From positions 6,262,001 to 6,326,000 of the forward strand of contig OY970367.1 in assembly GCA_963718635.1 (NCBI GenBank): a DNA stretch of 64,000 nucleotides, given 5' to 3'. Positions 37,780 to 47,430 of the stretch are shown here, piece by piece. The stretch comes from JAIOQJ01 sp963718635 (GTDB taxonomy: Bacteria; Planctomycetota; Planctomycetia; Gemmatales; Gemmataceae). Each line of letters opens with the position of its first letter. Positions within the stretch are counted from its first letter, which is position 1. Below the pieces are notes generated by a model. That model had not been told where the DNA came from, ran no database searches, and worked only from the letters and a program-made list of their open reading frames with translations. The translations under genes and the position numbers were made by a program.

Positions 37780-38160
37780 GCAATTTGAATTCCGCATTTT
37801 CCCACATCGTTTTTCCCAAGATTTTGACGCATTCCAGGTTGTGGAAATATTTCCACAACCTGTGCGATTAGGATGATAGACGATTGAATAACTGGCATTT
37901 GATAGATCTTCATTCCGCAATGCGAATTCCGCATTCCGCATTTGGCCTGAGCGTTTTCCCACGAATTTCTCGCGTTTGGCCTTCTGGAAATATTTCCAGA
38001 AGGCGGTCGCGTCAGAATGACGGGCGATTGAGCGTCAATCGTTTGACCTTGATTTCAATCCGCAATCCGAATTCCACATTCCGCATTTCCGTACGTTCGT
38101 TTTCCCACGATTTTCTCGGGTTTACGGTTCTGGAAATATTTCCAGAAGCGGCTGCTTATT
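37780..38160 (+). repeat. Three tandem copies of a palindromic interspersed repeat
   Basis: Each unit of about 145 bp has a CCGCAAT.CGAATTCCGCATT box, a CGTTTTCCCACGATTTTCTCG box and a palindrome around GGAAATATTTCC. The palindromes are at 37837-37860 (24 nt), 37979-38004 (26 nt) and 38128-38147 (20 nt), all perfect. Their outer arms differ but stay complementary (TTGTGG/CCACAA, TTCTGG/CCAGAA). Inverted copies occur at 16975-17165. The whole 37665-38392 gap has no gene I can support. Confidence 0.85.
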
Positions 38161-38392
38161 CGCATCGCCCACGAGAGAAACGGCTGCAAACAAGCCGCAT
38201 TGGCGCACCGTCTCCCGCGAGCCGCCCAGCATAAGCTGACGACTGCTTGACTCAGCGCAGCGGATGAACTAGCTTAGGGGCGCTTAAAACGGAAATGCGA
38301 AAATTGGCCAAAAGTAATGGTGAACGCCGAATAAAACAGCTATCGTCAACAGAAAGGGTGGGCGGCGGACGCCGCCGAACAAGGAATCGACC

Positions 38393-39175
38393 ATGCCACG
38401 AATACGCGACAACATCCGCGATTGTGCAGTCTATCTTTACAGCTCGAAGGCCACTGCCGAATCGGGCTCTGAGGCAATTGGCAGCGGCTTTTTACTTGGC
38501 ATTCCCTCAAATACCGATCTCAATTGGTGCCACGCTTACGCAGTCGCTAACCGCAGTGCCGTGGCTAAGGGCGCCACATTTGTTCGGCTCAACACGAAAG
38601 CCGGCGCGACCGACATCATCGAGTTAGCCCCGGACGATTGGCTCTTCCATCCGCAGGGCGATGATCTGGCGGTGGCTCATCTTACGTTGCCGAGCGACTA
38701 TCACAACTACATGCTGGTGAACGACCCGGAAATGTTTCTGATTCGCGAATGGATGGACGCGGCACGCATTGGTTTAGGAGACGATGTGTTTACCGTAGGC
38801 CGCCTCATTGACGCTGAAGGAAGGCAGCACAACTCCCCGGCGGTTCGTTTTGGACAAATTGCAGCGATGCCTCGCGAGAAACTTCCAATGGCCGGAGGCC
38901 AGTCGCAGGAATGTTTTCTAATCGATGGCCGATCCTTGGGCGGCCTTGCGGGCTCGCCGGTCTTCGTCACCGTACACCATCTACGTCTGCCGAACCCGGT
39001 GGAATTCAACCATGCATGGTTCCCTCATTTGCTTGGCGTCAACTGCGGGCAAATCACGAATGACGGCCTGATGATGGTGCTGCCCGCCTGGCGACTCGCG
39101 GAACTGCTGAACCACTCGCGATTTCTGCAGGCACGTTCGCGAGAGGATGCTCGCCGAAAACTGGCCGGAAAGTAA
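38393..39175 (+). CDS. Trypsin-fold protein lacking catalytic residues (pseudoprotease)
   Basis: The 260-residue protein matches a family of intracellular trypsin-like proteins by order: GSGFLLGIPS, YAVANRSAV, FVRLNTKAGATD, HPQGDDLAVAHL and a late SLGGLAGSPVFV. In active relatives the second is YLVTNRHVI with the catalytic His and the last is GLSGSPVF with the catalytic Ser. Here they read Ser and Ala, while the Asp of DDLAV is kept. So the fold is probably intact and the protease dead; a binding role is likely. No signal peptide is seen. The 127-bp tandem repeat begins right after its stop. Confidence 0.6.
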   Translation: MPRIRDNIRDCAVYLYSSKATAESGSEAIGSGFLLGIPSNTDLNWCHAYAVANRSAVAKGATFVRLNTKAGATDIIELAPDDWLFHPQGDDLAVAHLTLPSDYHNYMLVNDPEMFLIREWMDAARIGLGDDVFTVGRLIDAEGRQHNSPAVRFGQIAAMPREKLPMAGGQSQECFLIDGRSLGGLAGSPVFVTVHHLRLPNPVEFNHAWFPHLLGVNCGQITNDGLMMVLPAWRLAELLNHSRFLQARSREDARRKLAGK

Positions 39176-39650
39176 GCCGGCAGAACCTCGCTAACGCTTC
39201 GGGGATTGCCTCGCTAACGCGTCGGGTTAATGTGGATCATACGAGCGATTAAGGATAAATCTCACACTAACCCGAAGCGTGAGCGAGGTTTGGCCGCGAA
39301 GCGTTAGCGATATACGCGGCACCGAGCCGGCAGAACCTCGCTAACGCGTCGGGTTAATGTGGATCATACGAGCGATTAAGGATAAATCTCACACTAACCC
39401 GAAGCGTGAGCGAGGTTTGGCCGCGAAGCGTTAGCGATATACGCGGCACCGAGCCGGCAGAACCTCGCTAACGCGTCGGGTTAATGTGGATCATGCGAGC
39501 GATTAGGGATAAATCTCACACTAACCCGAAGCGTGAGCGAGGTTTGGCCGCGAAGCGTTAGCGATATACGCGGCACGGAGCCGGCAGGACCTCGCTAACC
39601 GTTTGGGGTTTGGCAAGCTAACGCGTCGGGTTAGTGTCAATCATGCCGGC
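39176..39650. repeat. Tandem repeat, 127-bp period, about 3.5 copies, each a large hairpin
   Basis: Copies begin at about 39177, 39324, 39451 and 39578 (last one partial). The first has an extra 20 bases or so. Neighbouring units differ at one to a few bases. Within each unit an arm starting CCTCGCTAACGCGTCGGGTT pairs imperfectly with an arm ending CCGAAGCGTGAGCGAGG, so every unit can fold into one long hairpin. A short CCGCGAAGCGTTAGCG element follows. It lies between two convergent genes and contains no reading frame I can support. Confidence 0.9.
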
Positions 39651-39663
39651 GATTCGAGGTGAT

Positions 39664-42600
39664 TCATTCAGTCGGTTTCGCCGGTCCGTTGATGATGATC
39701 CTTTGCAACAGTAGGGGACCGGTGCTCGAAAGTTTCAACGACACAGCCACAGGCGGGGCTGAACTCAGTTTGACATTCTTCGATTCCAGCACCGCGCCCT
39801 TCGCATCTTTCATAATTAGCACGACTTCATCCTTCTTGCGCTCGACGCTAAGCGTAAAGAATGTTGGCGACGCGGCCGGCGTGAATTTGGCGATGCCGCC
39901 GTTTACGTCCACATTGAGCGCCTGGCCTGAAAGCACCAGGCGAAAATCGATACGACAGCCGTCGAGCATTTTGAATCGGGAAGCAAGCGAACCATCGGGC
40001 TTAAGACGAACGCCTTCCGCATCGACACCATCCGCGCCGACCGCTTCCCACTCGCTGTTGAAAGCGGCCGCGCTTCGGATCGAATTGAAGTTGCGGCGCG
40101 TTACAGATTGCGGCAGATTGTTGCTGCCCAAGGCCCTCAATTGCTTGTTGATTTCACCGACGCGCACACCGATCGGCAATTTTTCATTGACCGGCAAGTT
40201 AGGGATAGCTTTTTCATGCCAAAGCTTCGCACGTAGCAAAATGCCCGCCCGCGAGAATTCGTCGGCTTTCGGCGCATAATCGAGCCAGGCTTTGCCAAGT
40301 TCCAATTGATCTTTCGCATCTTTCGGATCGGCTGCTTCCTTTTTGGCCAAATCTCTCAGCACGACATCGTCGCCTTTGGCGAGTCGGGGAAGCCCTTCCG
40401 CCCAGTCATCCGCTCGAAAACAAAGGTACTTACCGAGTTGAGCGTTCAACGCGGGATCGTCGGGTTTTTGCTTCAGGTCGGACGCAAGCTTACGGTTTGC
40501 CTCACGCTCGGCGGCGTTGTTCGACCAGCGCTTTTCGGCGGCTTGAATCCGTATGTTGAATTCGGCTGCCAAGGGAGTTTGAGGAAAAAGTTCTCGCTGG
40601 CGCATCAACTCATCGACGATGTCGGAGCGCGACTGCTTGTCTGCTTCTTCCACCACGCTTATTGCGGCCGCGACTGTACTCTTGCCAACTGAGCCGGCTG
40701 CCGCCTGCTTCAAAGCGGCCGCTTTTTCTTCCAGGTCGTCAATAAGGAACCAGCGAGCGGCCGCTGTTACCGCTTTGAAAGAGTCCTCAATGGAATCGGC
40801 TTTGGCGGCCAAGTCTCGGGACTCTTGAAAGAGGGCAAAGCGAGTAGGCGCATTGTCGTTCCCATGGTCGGCCCGCGCCCGTAACTTTTCGTAAAGCGCG
40901 CGTTGCTCTTTCGGCTCTGTGCGAGCGAAATCAGTTGCATACTTCGTTCGAATTTCTTGCAACGCTGTAGCGATCTCGCCCGCTTCCGGCTTCGGCTGGA
41001 CCGACTTTGGCAGCGTCCAAAGCGACTTGGGAATGCTGTCCGGCCGTACGGCCGGCAAAAAGAGCATTTGCAGGCCGCCATCATTTTGACCGGCGATCAC
41101 GAAACGATCTTTCGGGTCGATGGCCAATGCGAACACACGATGTTCACCTTTGTTGCCCCAGCCCATGAGTTCGCCGGTTACTGCATCCCACGAACGAATC
41201 GTGGAATCGACCCCGGCCGAGATGATCATGGTCGAATCCGCAGTAAACAAGAGAGCAAGGGGCACGTCCTCATGCCCTTTGAGCGTCAGCAAGAGGCTGC
41301 CGCTGAGGATATCCCAGACTTTTACGAGCTTATCGGCCCCCGAAGTCGCGATGCGTTTTCCATCCGGCGAAGAGACAATAGCCGTGACGTCGCTATCGTG
41401 AGCTTTCCATTGTTTGACTTGCGTGCCTGCGCCCAGGTTCCAAACGCTTAACCCGCCATCGCTGCGATTGCCGGCCGCCAGATATTTGCCATCGGGCGTG
41501 AGGGCCAGGCAGTCAATGGGTACGCTCATTGAGGCGGTGATCGTCTTCTCGGGCGCCTCTTTGCCCGCCTCCCACCAGCGGACTTGGCCGTTCTGATGAC
41601 CGGTTGCAAAGTGCTCGCCATCCGCAGTGACGGCCAGCGAAGTGTAGCTCCCGCCAGGGGTCGGTATCTTCATCCGCTCGGCATTGGTAGCCAGATCGAT
41701 TACGTAAATGGTGGCTGAATCGACGGCAATCGCCTCCTTCCCTTTGTGCAGGAATCCGACGCCTACTGCGGGCATGGCATCAGGAATCGTCTTGCGTCGA
41801 GAGGGCTTATCGGAATTGGGCACCCACGAAAAGATTGCGCCATCGCCGCCGCCCGATAACAGTTGCTTTCCATCGGGTGAGACGGCCAGCGTTCGCGGTG
41901 TAACCGCGTGGCCACGATATATGGTCGCTTCCTTGAACTCCTCCGCGATTTCTACTTTCGGAGGCGGGTCATTCTTTGGCGGATCTTTCTTCTTCACAAT
42001 CTTCTTCGGCGGGTCTTTGGGAAGATCGATTTTTACATTAGGATCCTTATCGTGCTTGGTCAGCGTTTCAGGATGTTTGACATCGATCGAGGCGTCAACC
42101 ACTTCCGCAGGGTGCTTCTTTTCTTCTGGCGTAGGTGAGCCATTCCCCCCTCGAGTTACGACAAAGACGATTACCCCGATGAGCGCGCACGCACCGACGC
42201 CGGCTGCGATCAGCAAACCGTTGCCGCCCGATCTTCGTACACTCGGCCGAGTTATCGTCGAAGAGGAAGGCAATTCGTCCGAGGCCGGCGATTCATTGTC
42301 TTGTAGTGGATTGAAAGGCGCAGGCGCTGCGTATTCATGAACGGGAAATGATACTGAGGGGACAATCGGCGCCGCTGGAGCAGGGGGTGGCGAAGAACGG
42401 GCGGGAGGCGCAACATTCGCCGTCGGCATGTACTGGCCCCAACCCGCGCTTGCAGCCGCTGGAGCTGGCGGAGGCTGTGTGGGCGGCGCGGAGCGCGGCC
42501 CGATGCCGAAGATGCCGTCGTAGGCGCTGCGCTTAGCCGGGTCGAGCAACGTCGTCTTGGCGAGCGTGATTTCGTCCACGAGCTGCCAGGCGTCTTTAGC

Positions 42601-42765
42601 GGTGGCGCCCGTCAGGTATTTTTGTACCTTCGTCAATTGTTGATTCGCTGCGGCATCGATCGAACGCGTATCAGCTGTTTCGGGACGCAACCCGAGTATC
42701 TGGTATAACGTGGGCGGACGCCGTTCGTCGGTAATGCCGAGCCAATCGAGATAGGGATCAAACAT
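39664..42765 (-). CDS. J-domain-like/transmembrane/WD40 protein
   Basis: The 1,033-residue protein has several parts. Residues 1-85 form a J-domain-like helical module (PYLDWLGI, then PPTLYQILGLRPETADTRSI and DPAKRSAYD) typical of planctomycete proteins, without the HPD motif. A Pro/Ala-rich linker and one TM helix (about 195-215, GLLIAAGVGACALIGVIVFV) follow, then a Lys/Pro-rich spacer. Six or seven WD40 repeats (about 300-610) include SPDGKRIATSGADKLVKVWD. A long helical C-terminus and a final beta domain close it. The N-terminus should be cytosolic and the propeller outside. The function is unknown; such proteins are probably scaffolds. Confidence 0.8.
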   Translation of the reverse strand: MFDPYLDWLGITDERRPPTLYQILGLRPETADTRSIDAAANQQLTKVQKYLTGATAKDAWQLVDEITLAKTTLLDPAKRSAYDGIFGIGPRSAPPTQPPPAPAAASAGWGQYMPTANVAPPARSSPPPAPAAPIVPSVSFPVHEYAAPAPFNPLQDNESPASDELPSSSTITRPSVRRSGGNGLLIAAGVGACALIGVIVFVVTRGGNGSPTPEEKKHPAEVVDASIDVKHPETLTKHDKDPNVKIDLPKDPPKKIVKKKDPPKNDPPPKVEIAEEFKEATIYRGHAVTPRTLAVSPDGKQLLSGGGDGAIFSWVPNSDKPSRRKTIPDAMPAVGVGFLHKGKEAIAVDSATIYVIDLATNAERMKIPTPGGSYTSLAVTADGEHFATGHQNGQVRWWEAGKEAPEKTITASMSVPIDCLALTPDGKYLAAGNRSDGGLSVWNLGAGTQVKQWKAHDSDVTAIVSSPDGKRIATSGADKLVKVWDILSGSLLLTLKGHEDVPLALLFTADSTMIISAGVDSTIRSWDAVTGELMGWGNKGEHRVFALAIDPKDRFVIAGQNDGGLQMLFLPAVRPDSIPKSLWTLPKSVQPKPEAGEIATALQEIRTKYATDFARTEPKEQRALYEKLRARADHGNDNAPTRFALFQESRDLAAKADSIEDSFKAVTAAARWFLIDDLEEKAAALKQAAAGSVGKSTVAAAISVVEEADKQSRSDIVDELMRQRELFPQTPLAAEFNIRIQAAEKRWSNNAAEREANRKLASDLKQKPDDPALNAQLGKYLCFRADDWAEGLPRLAKGDDVVLRDLAKKEAADPKDAKDQLELGKAWLDYAPKADEFSRAGILLRAKLWHEKAIPNLPVNEKLPIGVRVGEINKQLRALGSNNLPQSVTRRNFNSIRSAAAFNSEWEAVGADGVDAEGVRLKPDGSLASRFKMLDGCRIDFRLVLSGQALNVDVNGGIAKFTPAASPTFFTLSVERKKDEVVLIMKDAKGAVLESKNVKLSSAPPVAVSLKLSSTGPLLLQRIIINGPAKPTE

Positions 42766-43167
42766 GAAGTCTCACGCACAAAGTTCGAATCGGACAAGAT
42801 GCTTCATTCTAGTTCGAACCAATCGGTTTGAGCGATGTTGAAGCTGCTTATTTCCCGTTTTTTGCTGCTCGAAGCGACTGCAAACCTGCCATATGATGAA
42901 AGTTTTTAAAGATCGCCATAGCTGCGGCCATTTCGAAGCAAACAGATCGGAGACAATCTCGCGCAAAGCCGCAAAGACGCTAAGGAAGGAAGAACGAGTC
43001 ATCAACGGCATCTGCATTTTTTTCCGCTGCGTCTTTGCGCGAGACGTCTCCCTGTAACCTTGTCGCTTTTTCGTCGATCAAGCGATCTCTCTTGCCGTAC
43101 TGTTTCTGACATCACGATATGTCGCGCCATGGCAATGAACGGGGCGGTCTCGCAAAAAATAAAAAGT
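42766..43167. other. Gene-free interval with an inverted repeat
   Basis: No gene is supported in these 402 bases. GGAGAC (42949) with GCAAAGACGC (42971-42980) pairs with GCGTCTTTGC (43029-43038) and a following GTCTCC, forming a long imperfect hairpin. Similar CGCAAAGACGC text is widespread in bacterial intergenic regions. It may end one of the two flanking minus-strand transcripts. Confidence 0.5.
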
Positions 43168-44717
43168 TCACTCTTTGTTCTTTTTGAGCTTTTTCGCTTC
43201 GATCAGCGCTTCAGGCGGATCGTTTTCAGGTACTTTAAGCTCGGAACGGAGACGGCTCAATTCAACTTTCAAGTCCCGCTGCACTTTGGCGTACTCGGCC
43301 GAGCCGAACACGCTCTTGAGTTCCTGAGGATCGGTGTTGCGATCGAATAACTCCCAATAGTCAAAGTCGCGTTCGTAGAAATGAACCAGCTTGTAGCGAT
43401 CGGTCACGACGCCATAGTGACGGGCCACATTGTGAGATCCCGGATATTCATAATAGTGATAGTAAAAAGATTTTCGCCAATCCGCCGGTGTGGACCCACT
43501 CAATAGAGGCAACAGGCTACGGCCCTGCATCTCGGCGGGCACATTCACCGAAGCGGCTTCCAAAAATGTTTCGGCAAAGTCGACATTACTGACAATGTCT
43601 CCATTCACGCTGCCCGGCTTCGTTTTGCCCGGCCAGCGCACTAAGAACGGCGTCCGCAACGACTCTTCGAAAATCCAGCGTTTGTCAAACCAGCCATGCT
43701 CGCCGAGATAAAAACCTTGATCGGATGCGTAAACCACGATCGTATTGTCCGCGAGCTTTTCATCGTCCAGATACTTCAATACGCGACCGACGGATTCATC
43801 GACGGAAGCAATGCAGCCGAGATAATCGTGCATGTAACGGTTGTATTTCCAGCGCACTAATTCCTTGCCTTGCAGCTTGCCCTTGCGGAATTCCTCGTTG
43901 CGAGGCTCATAGTACGCGTCCCACGCTTTGCGATGCTCCGCCGACAACCCGGCAGGGGGTGTCAATTTGAGATCCCCGGAAGTCATCGTTTTGGCGATCG
44001 TCATGTCTTGATTCAACTCGGCCTTGCCCCGGCCGCTATAGTCGTCAAACAGCGTATCGGGTTCGGGATACTTTCGGTCTTTATCGTGGCCGAGATATTT
44101 GACGTGCGGCTCCCAATCCCGATGAGCGCCTTATGTTGGCACATGAGTAAAAAGGGCTTCGACTTGTCGCGTTTGCCTAGCCAATCGAGCGATAGCTGTG
44201 TGATGATTTCCGTCGTGTAGCCTTCGTGCTTCACTCGACCGCTCGCACGAATCATGGCCGGATTGTAGTAGACGCCCTGGCCCGGCAAGATTTCCCAATA
44301 GTCAAAGCCAGTCGGCTCGCTGATGAGGTGCCACTTGCCGACCATCGCGGTTTGATACCCTGCCTTCTGCAACAGTTTTGGAAACGTGATCTGTGCGCCG
44401 TCAAACCTATTGTTAGTATTGTTATAAAAGCCGTTGAGATGGCTGTACTTCCCCGTCAGCACTGTCGCCCGGCTAGGCCCGCAGATCGAGTTAGGAACAA
44501 GGCAACGATCGAAGCGCATCCCTTCTTTGGCAATGCGGTCGATGTTCGGCGTTTCGTTTAATTTTCTCGGGTCGCCATAGGCGCTGATGGCCTGATAGGC
44601 GTGATCGTCCGAAAAGATGAAAACAATGTTCGGCGGCTGAGCATCGGCCGCCGCTGCCTGGGCGACAATCGTGCAAACCACGATTAGAGCAGTAAATACG
44701 AAAAAGGGTATGCGCAT
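43168..44717 (-). CDS. Secreted sulfatase, one frameshift
   Basis: The 5' frame (44717-44013) has a signal peptide and the sulfatase core: NIVFIFSDDHAYQAISAYG (metal-binding Asp pair), the formylglycine motif CGPSRATVLTGK (C-x-P-x-R form) and MVGKWHL. At about 44130 the frame breaks after MCQHKA; the next frame continues HRDWEPHVKYLGHDKDRKYP, then EPDTLFDDYSGRGK and the late metal site VYASDQGFYLGEHGWFDKRW. Joined, it has about 515 residues, normal for the family. Sulfatases remove sulfate esters from polysaccharides and need a maturation enzyme, not seen here. A one-base loss would explain the break. Confidence 0.85.
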
Positions 44718-44787
44718 GTCGGATTCCTTCTTATGCTGTGCCTAGGCGTTTCAGTTATCGTTCTTGATGAATTTCAGGGAGCACTAC

Positions 44788-46272
44788 ATGACGCGCTCGT
44801 GCGTAATTCTAATGATTCTCAGTAGCTTGGCCGCTTGCCCGGTTCGCCTTACAGCGGCCGAGACCGCTCCGCCCAATATCCTTTTCGCCATTGCCGACGA
44901 TTGGGGACATGGCCATGCCGGCGCCTACGGCTGCAATTGGGTGAAGACGCCGAACTTCGACCGGATTGCTCGTGAAGGCATCTTATTCAACAATTGCTTT
45001 ACGTCGAATCCGAAGTGCAGCCCCTGCCGAGCCAGCATTTTAACCGGTCGCAATACCTGGCAGACCGAAGATGCCATCTGTCACTTTGGCGTTTTTCCGG
45101 CGAAGTGGGCCGTCTATCCCGACGTCCTTGAACAAGCAGGCTATCTTGTCGGTCTTACAGGCAAGGGCTGGGGGCCAGGCGATTTCACTGCAGGTGGTTT
45201 CAAACGAAATCCGGCCGGGCCCCTATACAGCCAATTCAAAATCAAGCCGCCGACGACGGGCATCTCAGCCGCAGATTACGCCGGCAATTTCGAAGACTTC
45301 TTGTCCAAGCGGAAAGCGGGCCAACCTTTCTGTTTCTGGTACGGCGGACACGAACCTCATCGCGGCTACGAAGAAGGTTCCGGCCTGCGTAGCGGCAAGA
45401 AGCTGAAGGACGTGACGTTGCCGGCTTACTATCCCGATTCGCCGGTGATCCGCAGCGACTTCCTTGATTATGCCATTGAGGTGGAATGGTTCGACGCGCA
45501 ACTCGGCAAGATGCTCAAAATGCTCGAAGATGCAGGCGAATTGGAAAACACACTGGTGCTTATGACCTCCGATCATGGCGAACCCTTCCCGCGCGGCAAA
45601 GGGAATGTCTACGATCGCGGCTATCACATTCCGCTTGCGCTACGCTGGGGCAAAGCCGTAAAAGGCGGGCGTACGGTTGACGATTTCATCAATGTCCGTG
45701 ACTTCGCGCCTACGTTTCTTGAGGCTGCGGGTGTTGCCGTCCCGGAAACCGTCACCGGTAAAAGTTTCATGCGTCTTCTCAAGTCCGACAAAGCAGGCTG
45801 GGTCGACAAGACGCGGAATCGGATGCTCATCGGCAAAGAAAGACACGATGTCGGCAGGCCGAACGATTGGGGCTATCCGACGCGCGCCATGCGAACGCCC
45901 GAATATCTATACGTAAAGAACTACGAAGTCGAACGCTGGCCCGTGGGGAACCCCGAAACCGGCTACCGCGAATGCGACGACGGCCCTTCCAAGTTTTTCA
46001 TCCTGGCCAACTTCGATCGCCATTACAAACTCTGTTTTGGAATGAGACCATCAGAGGAGCTATATCGAGTCGACACCGACCCAGACTGCGTCGTCAACTT
46101 GGCCGCCGATTCGGCACATGCCAAGATCAAAGACGCGCTCTGCAAAGAAATGGAAGATACGCTGCGCCAGGAGAAGGATCCGCGCATTCTCGGCAACGCG
46201 GCTGTTTTTGAGACCTACAAGTACCTCGGACCACGTAAAACCGCTTACGATACCTGGTTGAAGAATAAATAA
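44788..46272 (+). CDS. Secreted sulfatase
   Basis: The 494-residue protein starts at 44788 (AGGGAG upstream; an in-frame TTG at 44764 is less likely) with a signal peptide (CVILMILSSLAACPVRLTAA). The core shows NILFAIADDWGHGHAGAYGC, the activation motif NPKCSPCRASILTGR (C-S-P-C-R, so the Cys is convertible to formylglycine) and LVLMTSDHGEPFPRGKGNVY. It is of the heparan-N-sulfatase-like branch by length and order, but the substrate is unproven. It is divergent from the other sulfatase with a 70-bp gap, so both may share a control region. Confidence 0.9.
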   Translation: MTRSCVILMILSSLAACPVRLTAAETAPPNILFAIADDWGHGHAGAYGCNWVKTPNFDRIAREGILFNNCFTSNPKCSPCRASILTGRNTWQTEDAICHFGVFPAKWAVYPDVLEQAGYLVGLTGKGWGPGDFTAGGFKRNPAGPLYSQFKIKPPTTGISAADYAGNFEDFLSKRKAGQPFCFWYGGHEPHRGYEEGSGLRSGKKLKDVTLPAYYPDSPVIRSDFLDYAIEVEWFDAQLGKMLKMLEDAGELENTLVLMTSDHGEPFPRGKGNVYDRGYHIPLALRWGKAVKGGRTVDDFINVRDFAPTFLEAAGVAVPETVTGKSFMRLLKSDKAGWVDKTRNRMLIGKERHDVGRPNDWGYPTRAMRTPEYLYVKNYEVERWPVGNPETGYRECDDGPSKFFILANFDRHYKLCFGMRPSEELYRVDTDPDCVVNLAADSAHAKIKDALCKEMEDTLRQEKDPRILGNAAVFETYKYLGPRKTAYDTWLKNK

Positions 46273-46294
46273 CGAGCTTGACTGAAATAAGCAC

Positions 46295-46380
46295 GTTAGC
46301 CGCGACGCGACCGCTTTGGGGAGCGGAGCGTTGACCGCGGAAAGCGCTCCGCTGCGCAGAGCCTCCGCGTCGCGGCTAAC
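46295..46380. terminator. Inverted repeat between convergent genes
   Basis: GTTAGCCGCGACGCG at 46295-46309 pairs exactly with CGCGTCGCGGCTAAC at 46366-46380, and GCGGAGCG/CGCTCCGC pair inside. It lies between the ends of two convergent genes and probably acts as a bidirectional terminator. The arm is related to the one at 20558. Confidence 0.6.
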
Positions 46381-46494
46381 GATCGCATCTCTTATTAGCT
46401 GGTCCAACTTGAACGCACTTAATTTAGGACGGCCGCCGCGACTTACCGCTGCAGACTGAAAACGCGAGAAATAATCAAGTCTTCGCCCAACCGC

Positions 46495-47361
46495 TCACTT
46501 CAGTTCCAAAATGCGATCCATGCGGTCGGAAACGTCTTTCAGTTCCTTTTCGCCGCCGCCGGCCACTTCAGCCGTTGCCCAGCCATCGTAGCCGATTTCG
46601 CCAAGCGCTTTAACGATTTCCGGCCAATCTTCGTCGCCTTCACCGATGCCGACCCACTTTTTGGTTTTGCTGTAACCCTTAAAGTCGAACTTGAGCATTC
46701 GCTTGTCCAGCTTGCGAATCCAGTCGGCGGGAGGCACGCCATATTTGACCATGTTGCTGCAGTCGAAATATGCGCCGACCACCGGTGACTTGAATGAATC
46801 GATGTACTCGACCAGCTGCTCCGGCTTGGTGATGAACTCATTCCAAACGACCTCAATGGCGATCTTAACCCCAAGTTTTTCGGCCTCAGGAATCGCTTTT
46901 TTCACTTCCGCTTGCGAACGGTCCCAGCATTGTTGATAGGTGACGTCTTTGTTAACGACGCCAGGAACAAGCAGCACGGTGTCGGCCTTGACGGTTCCGG
47001 CATCCTTGATTGCTCCAATGAACGCGGCTAACCCTTTGGCACGCACTTTTTCGTCCGAATGGGAGAGCGTGTCCTTCCAGTGAACCGAATCGATGACGCC
47101 GTGTATCTTGATGCCGGTTGCTTCCTGAGCCTCATTCGCTTCCTTCAAATTCAACGCGCTTGGGCTATCGATCTCGACGCCAAGAAAACCGAGCTTTTTG
47201 ATGAGTTCAAACTTCTCCTTCACCGATCCCTTGATCTTGATCATGTCGAACTTAACGGCTTTTTTGAGCTTCGGCTTCTTTACATCAGCCGCGACTGCCC
47301 AAGGCGAAGCCAGCAGCGTTGCCGACATGGCGGAGACGTTTAGAAAACTACGGCGGTTCAT
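46495..47361 (-). CDS. Exported TIM-barrel sugar-phosphate isomerase/epimerase-like protein
   Basis: From 47361 (AAGGG seven bases upstream) the 288-residue protein begins MNRRSFLNVSAMSATLLASP, a Tat-like signal with WAVAADV at the cleavage region. The barrel has KLGFLGVEIDSPSALNL, GVIDSVHWKDTL, IAIEVVWNEFITKPEQLVEY, GAYFDCSNMVKYG and GEGDEDWPEIVKAL: Glu/His/Asp ligand positions of the xylose-isomerase-like (AP-endonuclease-2) family. Exported members occur beside Gfo/Idh/MocA oxidoreductases, as here (69 bp after the 47431-48738 gene). It probably isomerises or epimerises a keto sugar. Confidence 0.85.
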   Translation of the reverse strand: MNRRSFLNVSAMSATLLASPWAVAADVKKPKLKKAVKFDMIKIKGSVKEKFELIKKLGFLGVEIDSPSALNLKEANEAQEATGIKIHGVIDSVHWKDTLSHSDEKVRAKGLAAFIGAIKDAGTVKADTVLLVPGVVNKDVTYQQCWDRSQAEVKKAIPEAEKLGVKIAIEVVWNEFITKPEQLVEYIDSFKSPVVGAYFDCSNMVKYGVPPADWIRKLDKRMLKFDFKGYSKTKKWVGIGEGDEDWPEIVKALGEIGYDGWATAEVAGGGEKELKDVSDRMDRILELK

Positions 47362-47430
47362 CATTTTACCCTTATTAAGCGATAATGCGAGTTGACCGCT
47401 CGCCATAGGCGAGCGGCTAACAACAACAAT

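Noticed and set aside
39176..39650. CRISPR array
   Set aside because: The units are 127 bp and nearly identical along their full length, so there are no variable spacers, and no cas genes are nearby.
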